Positions 1 to 5,186 of a stretch of DNA of 6,102 nt are shown here, piece by piece (within the stretch, counting starts at the first letter, position 1; the number at the start of each line of letters is the position of its first letter). The stretch is taken from contig CAJUGZ010000262.1 in assembly GCA_910585855.1 (NCBI GenBank), positions 1-6,102 of the forward strand, in the 5' to 3' direction. Both the position numbers and the translations under genes were made by a program. The stretch is from an uncultured Lachnospiraceae bacterium. Its GTDB lineage: Bacteria > Bacillota_A > Clostridia > Lachnospirales > Lachnospiraceae. The notes beneath the pieces are model-generated. The model did not search any database. It saw nothing but the letters and a program-made list of their open reading frames with translations, and was not told where the DNA came from.

Positions 1-254
1 CTTCCATGCAGGGTGTGAAAAAAAAGGGGCGTGTTTAGCCCGGAGGATAGGAAAGAGGCTGTCTTACGGTTGATAAAATCCTTTCTTACACCCATTTCGT
101 TTTGGCTGTTATGAGGGCGAATTGCGCCCCGGTCTGTCCGGTTGGATGTGCCATGATACAGAAGTCTTAGAACTCCTTGCTTTTTGGAAACCGGAACAGC
201 AGGCTGTCCACCGTTTTCGAATCTGGCGTCCTCTGACGACCCTTTCTTGTTCAT
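1..254 (-). repeat. Dispersed G+C-richer repeat, copy A (cut by window edge)
   Basis: This block is clearly richer in G+C than the A+T-rich DNA that follows it. On the minus strand, positions 240-159 align with 3909-3988 of the plus strand. The core is 28 nt (226-199 against 3922-3949) with 25 identities, followed by a collinear GACTTCTG at 166-159 and 3981-3988 with a net one-base indel. One minus-strand frame is open from an ATG at 254-252 to the window edge, 84 codons without a stop, and contains ARFENGGQPAV. That ATG has no Shine-Dalgarno site and lies in the transporter's upstream region, so expression from it is doubtful. The outer boundary cannot be seen. It may be a non-mobile intergenic repeat or the remnant of a coding or mobile element. 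The homology with the second copy is visible directly; repeat-family status is inferred. Confidence 0.6.
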
Positions 255-334
255 TTATTAAAAAACTCTTGACAATAAATATAAAATGAGGTAATATATG
301 TTCATTAAAGATATAAAAATATAAAAAATGAACA
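248..334. promoter_or_regulatory. Putative operator: three TGTTCATT sites around the transporter promoter
   Basis: The octamer TGTTCATT occurs at 248-255 and 299-306 in the same orientation, and as its exact reverse complement AATGAACA at 327-334. The first lies about 13 bp upstream of the -35 hexamer. The second starts right after the -10 hexamer, near the transcription start. The third is in the leader. The two direct copies are 51 bp apart, close to five helical turns, and the last two form an inverted pair with a 20-bp spacer. This layout suits a repressor that bridges or blocks the promoter. No regulator gene lies alongside, so the binding protein is unknown. Confidence 0.4.
269..297 (+). 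promoter_or_regulatory. Strong sigma-A promoter of the BCCT transporter gene
   Basis: A perfect -35 TTGACA (269-274) is followed, after exactly 17 bp, by TAATAT (292-297). Transcription would start near 304, leaving a leader of about 54 nt before the ATG at 358. The leader carries AAGAGGAG (346-353), a good ribosome-binding site 4 nt upstream of the start codon. Confidence 0.85.
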
Positions 335-357
335 AACAATAAGAAAAGAGGAGCATT

Positions 358-1893
358 ATGAATAAAAATAATTGGAATGAAATTGACTGGGGAATTACTT
401 TAGCACCGCTTGGAATTATTTTATTGATTTCGGCTGCTTTGTTGTTAATTCCAGAAAAGGCACAAAATGTAATTACTTTTTTAAATAGTTTTTTTGTAAA
501 TGAGTTTGGTTTTTTTTATATGTTGTTGGGGCTTGGGATTTTGATACTGGCAGTTTGGCTAGCTTTTTCAAAGTATGGCGGAGTACGGCTTGGGACGATA
601 GAGAAACCCAAGTATGGGAATTTTCGCTGGGGTGCAATGATTTTTACTTCAACTATGGCAGCGGATATTTTATATTGGTCATTGGTGGAATGGGCGTATT
701 ATTATGAGGCGACACCGTTTGGAATGGAACAGATGACATTGGCACAGAAACAGGATATGGCATCTGCTTATCCTTTGTTTCATTGGGGACCGATTCCTTG
801 GGCTTTTTATATTCTTCCGGCAGTTGCTTATGCTTATATGATGCATGTAAAAAAGAGAAATCGGCAGACACTTTCGGAAGCCTGCCGGACAACACTTGGG
901 AAGCGAACCGATCGGTGGCAGGGGCGGTTTATTGATATTTTTGCTGTGGTTGGTTTGCTTGCAGGGACAGCAACAACGTTTTCTTTGGCAACGCCGCTTT
1001 TGGCAGGAGCTGCTGCAAGAGTATTTCATATAAAAGAAACAAAGTTTTTATCGATTGTGATTTTATTGATAATCGGTGTGGTTTTTATGGCGGCTGTTTT
1101 ATGGGGCATGAAGGCGATTGCTCATTTGGCAAGTATCTGTGTTGTTTTATTTGTTATTTTAGCGGGGATTTTCTTTTTTGGAGGACCAAAAGTCTATTTA
1201 ATTGAAACGGGTATAACGGCAATTGGAACTGTAGTACAAAATTTTGTACATATGGCTACTTGGATGGATCCTCTGCGTCTTTCTGGAGATGGAGTAAATG
1301 GATTTCCGCAGACTTGGACGGTATTTTATTGGGCTTATTGGATTGCTTGGTTTGTTGCTACTCCGTTTTTTATCGCAAGGATTTCGGAGGGCAGAACAAT
1401 TCGTCAAACTGTTCTTGGCGGTTTATCCTGTGGGCTTTTGGGAACATATACTTCGTTTTTAACTTTTGGCGGATTTGGTTTATATCAGCAGACTCATGGA
1501 GTAGTGGATGTGGCAGGAAGTCTTGCAGCAGGGGTAAACCCTTCTACTGTGATTTTGCAGGTTTTTGATCAGCTTCCGATTACTTCAGTGGCTTTAGTGG
1601 TATTGATTTTGGCAATGATTGCATTTTATGCAAGTACATTTGACGCAATTACTTTAGTGGTAGCAGGATATTCAGAGAAACAGGCAAAACGGGCGGATGA
1701 GCCACGCAAAGGACTTCGGATTTTTTGGGCATTTGTATTTTTATTGCTACCGATTGCTTTGATGTTTTCAGAGAGTACTTTGTCTATGCTGCAGACGGTA
1801 TCAATTATTGCGGCATTTCCTTTGGGATTGATTATGATTTTAATTGTATATAGTTTTTTGAAAGAGATAAGAAAAGATTCGACAAAGGGGTAA
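358..1893 (+). CDS. BCCT-family betaine/carnitine/choline-type transporter
   Basis: This is a 511-residue integral membrane protein of the betaine/carnitine/choline transporter (BCCT) family, which carries quaternary ammonium compounds across the cytoplasmic membrane. Length and hydrophobicity fit the usual 12 helices. The family signature is at residues 319-331 (TWTVFYWAYWIAW), followed by FIARISEGRTIRQ at 338-350. FHWGPIPWAFY (141-151) and ATPFG (118-122) also resemble CaiT-type members. The protein ends soon after its last helix, with only a short charged tail (KEIRKDSTKG) and no long osmosensing extension like that of BetP. This favours nutrient uptake or substrate/product exchange over osmoprotection, but the substrate (carnitine, gamma-butyrobetaine, glycine betaine or choline) cannot be decided. 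One Trp of the substrate box is Tyr327. The start is supported by AAGAGGAG and the TTGACA/TAATAT promoter. No partner enzyme gene is nearby, and no clear terminator follows. Confidence 0.93.
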   Translation: MNKNNWNEIDWGITLAPLGIILLISAALLLIPEKAQNVITFLNSFFVNEFGFFYMLLGLGILILAVWLAFSKYGGVRLGTIEKPKYGNFRWGAMIFTSTMAADILYWSLVEWAYYYEATPFGMEQMTLAQKQDMASAYPLFHWGPIPWAFYILPAVAYAYMMHVKKRNRQTLSEACRTTLGKRTDRWQGRFIDIFAVVGLLAGTATTFSLATPLLAGAAARVFHIKETKFLSIVILLIIGVVFMAAVLWGMKAIAHLASICVVLFVILAGIFFFGGPKVYLIETGITAIGTVVQNFVHMATWMDPLRLSGDGVNGFPQTWTVFYWAYWIAWFVATPFFIARISEGRTIRQTVLGGLSCGLLGTYTSFLTFGGFGLYQQTHGVVDVAGSLAAGVNPSTVILQVFDQLPITSVALVVLILAMIAFYASTFDAITLVVAGYSEKQAKRADEPRKGLRIFWAFVFLLLPIALMFSESTLSMLQTVSIIAAFPLGLIMILIVYSFLKEIRKDSTKG

Positions 1894-1910
1894 AATAATG
1901 GAAAAACGAA

Positions 1911-2016
1911 TCTGTTGAAAAATAGGAAAAACACTTCATTTTATGGAAGATATGTCAAAATATGTAGGAAAATTGTTTGGGAAAACCTCGTATATTCTCT
2001 AATTCTGTTGAAAAAT
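1911..2016 (+). repeat. 13-bp direct repeat pair in the spacer after the transporter
   Basis: TCTGTTGAAAAAT occurs at 1911-1923 and again at 2004-2016, 93 bp apart, between the transporter stop and the zinc-ribbon gene. The second copy contains TTGAAA (2008-2013), which with TAATTT 15 bp downstream could be a weak promoter for the zinc-ribbon gene. The repeat might be a regulator site or the trace of a small insertion or deletion. In A+T-rich DNA a chance origin is possible. Confidence 0.35.
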
Positions 2017-2087
2017 GTCTAACGAATTTAATTTACAAAACGGGACAAGGAAGGTAAGATAGAGGACAGAAAAGGAGATGTTGCTTT

Positions 2088-2288
2088 ATGATGAAAATAT
2101 ATATTTGTCCGATTTGTGGATTTACAGCGATTACCTCCCGAAGAACTGAGTGTGAGTGCAGAAGATGTACACGAGAAATGTTGAAAGCTCCAGTGACAAT
2201 TGACGAATGGTGGGGATGGGGCAGTGACCAGAGAGAATGTTTTGTAGAAAGTTTTCTTGAAAGTGCCTGTGCGAAAGCTCCGCCGTAG
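2088..2288 (+). CDS. Small zinc-ribbon protein, function unknown
   Basis: This predicted protein has 66 residues. It begins MMKIYICPICG, giving a CxxC pair at Cys7/Cys10, and has a second cluster CECRRC with Cys22, Cys24 and Cys27. Four of these can form a rubredoxin/zinc-ribbon knuckle, which implies bound zinc. The rest (acidic/aromatic TIDEWWGWGSDQRE, then a short amphipathic segment ending ACAKAPP) has no motif I can name. Short proteins of this type, with a double CxxC and a roughly 35-residue acidic tail, are common in Clostridia and usually annotated as hypothetical. AAAGGAG at 2071-2077 lies 10 nt before the ATG, and a second in-frame ATG (2091) could be used instead. A rho-independent terminator begins 8 nt after the stop, so it ends its own transcript. 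No enzymatic role should be assumed. Confidence 0.7.
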   Translation: MMKIYICPICGFTAITSRRTECECRRCTREMLKAPVTIDEWWGWGSDQRECFVESFLESACAKAPP

Positions 2289-2296
2289 GATACAGC

Positions 2297-2335
2297 AGAC
2301 GACTGTTTCGAATTTGAGGCAGGCGTCTATTTTTT
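2297..2335 (+). terminator. Rho-independent terminator of the zinc-ribbon gene
   Basis: AGACG (2297-2301) pairs with CGTCT (2324-2328). After one A/G mismatch, CTGTTTCG (2303-2310) pairs with TGAGGCAG (2315-2322), including three G-U pairs, around an AATT loop. A run of T follows at 2330-2335. It starts 8 nt after the stop codon at 2286-2288. There is no T-run on the other strand, so it should act only rightward. Confidence 0.8.
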
Positions 2336-2336
2336 A

Positions 2337-2390
2337 TGCACACGCCGATGCAAAGAAAATATGCCACTGGAGTGGCGCATCGGCGGTGCG
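2337..2390. other. G+C-rich compound hairpin between convergent genes
   Basis: TGCAC (2337-2341) and CGCCGATGC (2343-2351) pair with GCATCGGCG (2377-2385) and GTGCG (2386-2390), forming a 14-bp stem with one bulged A. Stacked inside is a second perfect hairpin, GCCAC (2363-2367) and GTGGC (2372-2376), with loop TGGA and an 11-nt A-rich bulge on one side only. No T-run directly follows on either strand; an A5T8 stretch begins about 12 nt downstream. A simple terminator is therefore doubtful. It could be a structured RNA end, a transcription barrier between the convergent genes, or a recombination site next to the integrase gene. Confidence 0.55.
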
Positions 2391-2469
2391 GCGAGTAGGG
2401 AAAAATTTTTTTTCTGCTTTATTGGAAGTACAAGGAATGGGAAGGAAATATGTAGGGTGTGTTTTGCAT

Positions 2470-3618
2470 TTAAAATAATTGAGATAATTTTTCCATATTA
2501 TCTCGTTTTAAATCCATAGATGGATGGACGTATTTATTTAAGGTAATATTGACATTGGCGTGTCCAAGGACTTCACTGAGGCTTTTGATATCAAATCCTA
2601 ATTCTACACAGCGAGTGGCAAATGTATGTCGGAGGGTGTGAAAGTTGGCATTTTCAATTCCGGCTCTTTTTAATACTGTTTTAAAATGGGTCTGCAAATT
2701 TCTAGGTTCAATAAACATGTCTTCTGAATCAGATAAAAGGAATCCACGCTCGGAATGAGGTGTTTTTTTTAAGATATCGATCAGAAAGGCAGGCAGAGGG
2801 ATTTCTCGAATGGAAGAAGAACTTTTTGGTGAAGTAATAATAATACGAGTTTTCATATCTGTTCTGCGGCTTTTAAAGTTTGTATTTTCTACTCTCTGCA
2901 TGGTTTGGCAGATTGTAATAATTCCAGAATCTAAATGGATATTTTCCCAAGTTAAAGCGCATAATTCGCCAACTCGGATTCCGGTAAATAAAGCAAGAAG
3001 AATACCAAGGTTTCGATAGCTGTTATGGGAGGAAAGATAGGAGGTTAATTGTTCGTGTTCTTTTTGGTTGAATACACGGATTTGTCCTTCCTTTCGATGA
3101 TATGGTGTTTGATTAAAATCGCAGAGAACAATACCATATTTATTTTCTGCATAATGAAATGCACTTTTTAAAAGAGTAAGGGTATCGTTTACTGTTTTAG
3201 AAGAGAGAACAGAGTTTTTAGAACCGCCTTCTAAAAGAAGCTGGTTTGTAAATTCTTCTAATGTAGAGTAAGAAATTTCAGAAAGCTTTTTTTCTCCGAT
3301 ATTTGGGGTAATATAGTGTTTGATCATACTGTTGTATTTGATATAAGAGCTTTCTTTAATCTTGGGACGAATATTTTCAATCCATTCTGCAAGGAAATCA
3401 GTAAGAGAGGTTTCCTTTATTGTAGTTTCTAATTCTTTTTTTCTCAAATTTTCCTGAAATTCTGCTCGTTTATTCTGCAGCAGAATTTTGACTTCTGTAT
3501 AGGACTTTGCATAGACGGATTTATAGATAATTTTTCCGTTTTCCATCCGTCCTGCTATAAAACGTCCTTCCCAGCGACCATCCTTTCTTTTATATATGTT
3601 TTCTCCTTTTCTTGACAT
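2470..3618 (-). CDS. Tyrosine recombinase/integrase of Tn916 Int type
   Basis: This 382-residue tyrosine recombinase belongs to the family that performs site-specific integration and excision of conjugative transposons and phages. In order: an N-terminal AP2-like arm-binding segment (NIYKRKDGRWEGRF, about residues 7-20), a SAM-like core-binding domain (about 70-165), and a C-terminal catalytic domain. All active-site residues are visible: Arg215 in FTGIRVGEL, Lys265 in the TSPKSSSSIREIPL hairpin, His327 and Arg330 in HTLRHTFATR, His353 in LGHANVNIT, and nucleophile Tyr363 in NKYVHPS. Length is about normal and no frameshift is seen, so it should be active. AAAGGA at 3632-3627 lies 8 nt before the ATG. 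No excisionase, relaxase or cargo gene accompanies it in the window, which is unusual for a conjugative-element integrase. It converges on the zinc-ribbon gene. Its att sites and substrate are unknown. Confidence 0.95.
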   Translation of the reverse strand: MSRKGENIYKRKDGRWEGRFIAGRMENGKIIYKSVYAKSYTEVKILLQNKRAEFQENLRKKELETTIKETSLTDFLAEWIENIRPKIKESSYIKYNSMIKHYITPNIGEKKLSEISYSTLEEFTNQLLLEGGSKNSVLSSKTVNDTLTLLKSAFHYAENKYGIVLCDFNQTPYHRKEGQIRVFNQKEHEQLTSYLSSHNSYRNLGILLALFTGIRVGELCALTWENIHLDSGIITICQTMQRVENTNFKSRRTDMKTRIIITSPKSSSSIREIPLPAFLIDILKKTPHSERGFLLSDSEDMFIEPRNLQTHFKTVLKRAGIENANFHTLRHTFATRCVELGFDIKSLSEVLGHANVNITLNKYVHPSMDLKRDNMEKLSQLF

Positions 3619-3638
3619 AACCTTTATCCTTTCTACAT

Positions 3639-3667
3639 AAAATATTTAGATGAGTGAATACACTCAA
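3639..3667 (-). promoter_or_regulatory. Candidate integrase promoter with overlapping dyad
   Basis: On the minus strand, TTGAGT (3667-3662) and TATTTT (3644-3639) are separated by exactly 17 bp, a modest match to sigma-A hexamers. The perfect inverted repeat TGAGTG-AATA-CACTCA (3651-3666) covers most of the -35 and part of the spacer. A dimeric repressor bound there would shut off the integrase. Transcription would start close to the ribosome site, giving a short leader. Confidence 0.45.
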
Positions 3668-3839
3668 TTCCTTTTGTTTGATTGCAGTGGGGACAATGAA
3701 ACAGAAGGATAATATTAAACTGTAACATAAAAAAACGGAAAGTTGCTATATAAATATAGAAAATTGTCAGGATAAACTTATAAATTAGAATTTTTATAAA
3801 ATAAATCCATTTCTATGGTAGTTTCAAGGTGAGGATAGG

Positions 3840-3971
3840 ATGCTGCCAGAAAGGGGGGATTTGGCTTTCACCGGATGCAAGAGGCGGTTTGTTCTTTTTT
3901 TGTTTCGGGGTCAAGAAACAGCCAGATTTGAAAACGGTGGGCAGTCTGCAGTGACTTTGGAAAAGAGTTAG
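3840..3971 (+). CDS. Short ORF with ARFENGGQ motif, shared with copy A
   Basis: This 43-codon ORF starts MLPERGDLAF and contains ETARFENGGQSAV (about residues 26-38). GAGG (3831-3834) is 5 nt before the ATG, an acceptable ribosome site. The same peptide, as EDARFENGGQPAV, is encoded in the matching frame of copy A on the opposite strand near the left edge. Within GCC-AGA...GCx-GTx, four of the five base differences are silent third-position changes. That pattern suggests selection on protein, but the sample is tiny, the ORF is short, and the copy ends early at TAG. It may be a degraded gene fragment. No function is recognised. Confidence 0.3.
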   Translation: MLPERGDLAFTGCKRRFVLFLFRGQETARFENGGQSAVTLEKS

Positions 3972-4005
3972 AGGTTTTTGGACTTCTGCTTGATTCGGCG
4001 GTGAA

Positions 4006-4182
4006 ATGGCAACGGCAAAAATCCAGACGGTCAAGGGGGTAAGAGTGGAGATTTTTTCGTACCTTGCGCAAAAAAATACTACTCGTCCTAAGGAAGCCAT
4101 TGCATACGCCATCAAAATCTCCAAAGAGCAATACATGAAATGCGTTGTGGCACAGTGGTTTGCAGATTTGGACCGACATTGA
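4006..4182 (+). CDS. Possible small protein, 58 residues, unknown
   Basis: This is an open frame from ATG 4006 to TGA 4180-4182. It encodes a plausible soluble, mainly helical protein beginning MATAKIQTVKGVRVEIFSYL and ending VVAQWFADLDRH. Composition is balanced (Lys, Ala, Glu, Val, Trp), and many codons end in C or G, unlike the A/T-ending codons of the transporter, the integrase or the PadR gene. No good Shine-Dalgarno is present (GGTGA is only 1 nt away). An in-frame stop lies just upstream at 3991-3993. It may be the surviving end of a transferred gene inside repeat copy B. The opposite strand also carries long open frames here, so the coding strand is not certain. No family is recognised. 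Confidence 0.3.
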   Translation: MATAKIQTVKGVRVEIFSYLAQKNTTRPKEAIAYAIKISKEQYMKCVVAQWFADLDRH

Positions 4183-4514
4183 CTATCCCGCCGCTTTGCT
4201 TGATGGGGGAGCAACTATATTTTGTATGGAATTATTGTATAATTTCTCTAAAAAACTTTTGTCAACTAAACGTGATAATGAAGTCATAAGAGTGGAAAGC
4301 TGCCACTTTCCTCCTTTAAACATTTACGAGGCTTATAAGAAGATTTTTCGCTATAAAATCAATAAAAAATATAGTATAAAAAAACAAAAATATGAATAAA
4401 AATAAATAGATAAAGATTTGGAATGAAATAGAGATAGATATTTTGATATATACGGATGAAAGAAGAAAAGGGATATTTGTTTGGAAAGTTATAATTATAC
4501 ATATATAAAATAGA

Positions 4515-4558
4515 GAATAAAAAAATCTGTTTCGATAAAGAAACAGATTTTTTTATTC
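4515..4558. terminator. Perfect 19-bp palindrome, bidirectional terminator
   Basis: Positions 4515-4533 are exactly complementary to 4540-4558 around the 6-nt loop GATAAA. The stem has a CTGTTTC/GAAACAG inner part and a run of A on the left that becomes a run of T on the right, so it can end transcripts from either side. No gene with a ribosome site abuts it on the left; the nearest candidate ends at 4399 and is weak. Confidence 0.75.
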
Positions 4559-4604
4559 CGAAAAGTAAAACAGGAATGGAAATAAATTAGTTATATTTGT
4601 TTTT

Positions 4605-4654
4605 ATTATTGCAGAAATATGATATTTGCAATAATTTTATCGTTTGTGTAAATA
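4605..4654 (+). promoter_or_regulatory. Dyad plus candidate promoter of the micro-ORF unit
   Basis: ATTATTGCA (4605-4613) and its exact reverse complement TGCAATAAT (4627-4635) flank a 13-bp, partly symmetrical centre, making a 31-bp dyad. A possible -35 TTGCAA (4626-4631) lies within the right arm, and TAAATA (4649-4654) follows at 17 bp. A repressor on the dyad would cover the -35. The hexamers are only moderate matches and the region is A+T-rich. Confidence 0.35.
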
Positions 4655-4725
4655 GAATACTTTTTATAGGATAAGGGATTTAAAAGATAACATTTTGATT
4701 ATAGAGAAAAAGGAGAAGAAAAAAC

Positions 4726-4764
4726 ATGATTTTTTTGGAATTATTTATAAATTATATTTTATAA
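4726..4764 (+). CDS. Candidate 12-residue hydrophobic micropeptide
   Basis: ATG to TAA encodes MIFLELFINYIL, strongly hydrophobic with one acidic residue. AAAAAGGAGAA (AGGAG at 4711-4715) is a near-ideal ribosome site 10 nt before the ATG, better than most in this spacer. A hairpin with a T-run starts 7 nt after the stop, and a dyad with a candidate promoter lies about 70 bp upstream. It could be a membrane-acting peptide or part of a small regulatory RNA. ORFs this short also arise by chance in A+T-rich DNA; the surrounding signals are the only reason to list it. Confidence 0.25.
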   Translation: MIFLELFINYIL

Positions 4765-4771
4765 TTTTTTA

Positions 4772-4801
4772 GGGAAAATCAGTAGATTTTTCTGTTTTTT
4801 T
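4772..4801 (+). terminator. Rho-independent terminator after the micro-ORF
   Basis: GGGAAAATC (4772-4780) pairs with GATTTTTCT (4785-4793), including two G-U pairs, around an AGTA loop. One G and then seven T (4795-4801) follow. The stem is A+T-rich and so weaker than the others, but the T-run is long. Confidence 0.5.
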
Positions 4802-5010
4802 CAAGTAAAATAGTGATAGAGGTAGACTTTTTTAAGAATACTTCTGAATTTGTTAAAAAGGAAGAAAGAAAGCAGAAAAAGGGATAAAACGAAAAAAGAG
4901 ATATGGACGTGAGAGGAATACGGGGAATATTGCTTGCAGAAAATGCGGTGCAGTAAAACTTTATTAGATATGGACGAAAAAAGGATATGCTGCATAATCC
5001 TGATAACAAA

Positions 5011-5051
5011 TGCAAAAAGTGTCTGGCAAGAGTATGTCAGACATTTTTTGT
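5011..5051. terminator. Strong hairpin, probably bidirectional terminator
   Basis: GCAAAAAGTGTCTG (5012-5025) pairs with CAGACATTTTTTGT (5038-5051), and GCA/TGT extends the stem inward to the loop AGAGTA. There are a few G-U pairs. An A-run on the left arm and a T-run on the right allow termination in both directions. It separates the gene-poor stretch from the padR promoter region; no annotated gene ends at it. Confidence 0.65.
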
Positions 5052-5186
5052 GGATAATTTTGTAAATTTTTCTAATAAGGAACTGTAAATGAATAACTTT
5101 GCTATTTGCTTGTCTTTTTCTCTGATAGCATTATAAAAAAATCAGTTACATAGCCCGATTTTGCTATAGATTTAGAAAAGTTTTTC

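Larger units (their letters stand above)
3831..4215 (+). repeat. Dispersed G+C-richer repeat, copy B (inverted relative to copy A)
   Basis: This is an island of higher G+C between two very A+T-rich spacers. Positions 3909-3988 match the minus strand of 240-159. The best block, 3922-3949, has 25 of 28 identities to 226-199, and GACTTCTG at 3981-3988 is collinear. Beyond about 3990 no similarity to copy A is seen, so the two copies share only part of their length. The outer limits (3831 and 4215) are set by base composition alone. Two short ORFs lie inside (3840-3971 and 4006-4182). Confidence 0.55.
4183..5186. other. A+T-rich stretch without a convincing conventional gene
   Basis: About 1 kb of very A+T-rich DNA. 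It contains: two overlapping, mutually exclusive short hairpins near 4289-4311 (GGAAAG/CTTTCC and AGTGG/CCACT); a perfect long palindrome at 4515-4558; a dyad-promoter-micro-ORF-terminator unit at 4605-4801; an 11-bp direct repeat AGATATGGACG at 4899-4909 and 4966-4976; and a strong hairpin at 5011-5051. Open frames here (for example 4145-4399 plus and 4779-5015 minus) are low-complexity Lys/Ile/Phe-rich translations without ribosome sites. The number of terminator-like structures without genes suggests small transcripts. Confidence 0.5.

Noticed and set aside
653..1029. Minus-strand ORFs within the transporter gene
   Set aside because: Shadows of a clear BCCT coding frame; Cys/Lys/Pro-rich translations with no family signature.
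2337..2390. Compound hairpin as the integrase terminator
   Set aside because: Read on the minus strand, the hairpin is followed by A-rich rather than T-rich sequence, so intrinsic termination is not supported.
2289..2469. Readthrough extension of the zinc-ribbon protein past TAG 2286-2288
   Set aside because: The frame stays open and includes more Cys, but the terminator begins 8 nt after the stop and the extension has no recognisable domain.
43..3840. Shared GAGGATAGGA at 43-52 and 3831-3840 as repeat ends
   Set aside because: Its orientation relative to the homologous 28-nt block differs between copies, so it is not collinear and may be chance.
4145..4399. 84-codon plus-strand ORF, Lys/Ile/Tyr-rich
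   Set aside because: It crosses the composition boundary at about 4215, lacks a usable ribosome site, and has a low-complexity tail; most likely a chance frame.
4779..5015. Minus-strand Phe/Ser-rich ORF of 78 codons
   Set aside because: Translation of A+T-rich DNA; its TTG start lies inside a terminator stem and has no ribosome site.
4800..5050. Resemblance to a lysine riboswitch (GATAGAGGTAGAC followed by AAGAATAC, with a terminator at the end)
   Set aside because: The conserved inner motifs (GCTGAAAGG, GCCGAAG) are absent or badly degenerate, P1 pairing is not found, and no lysine-related gene follows.
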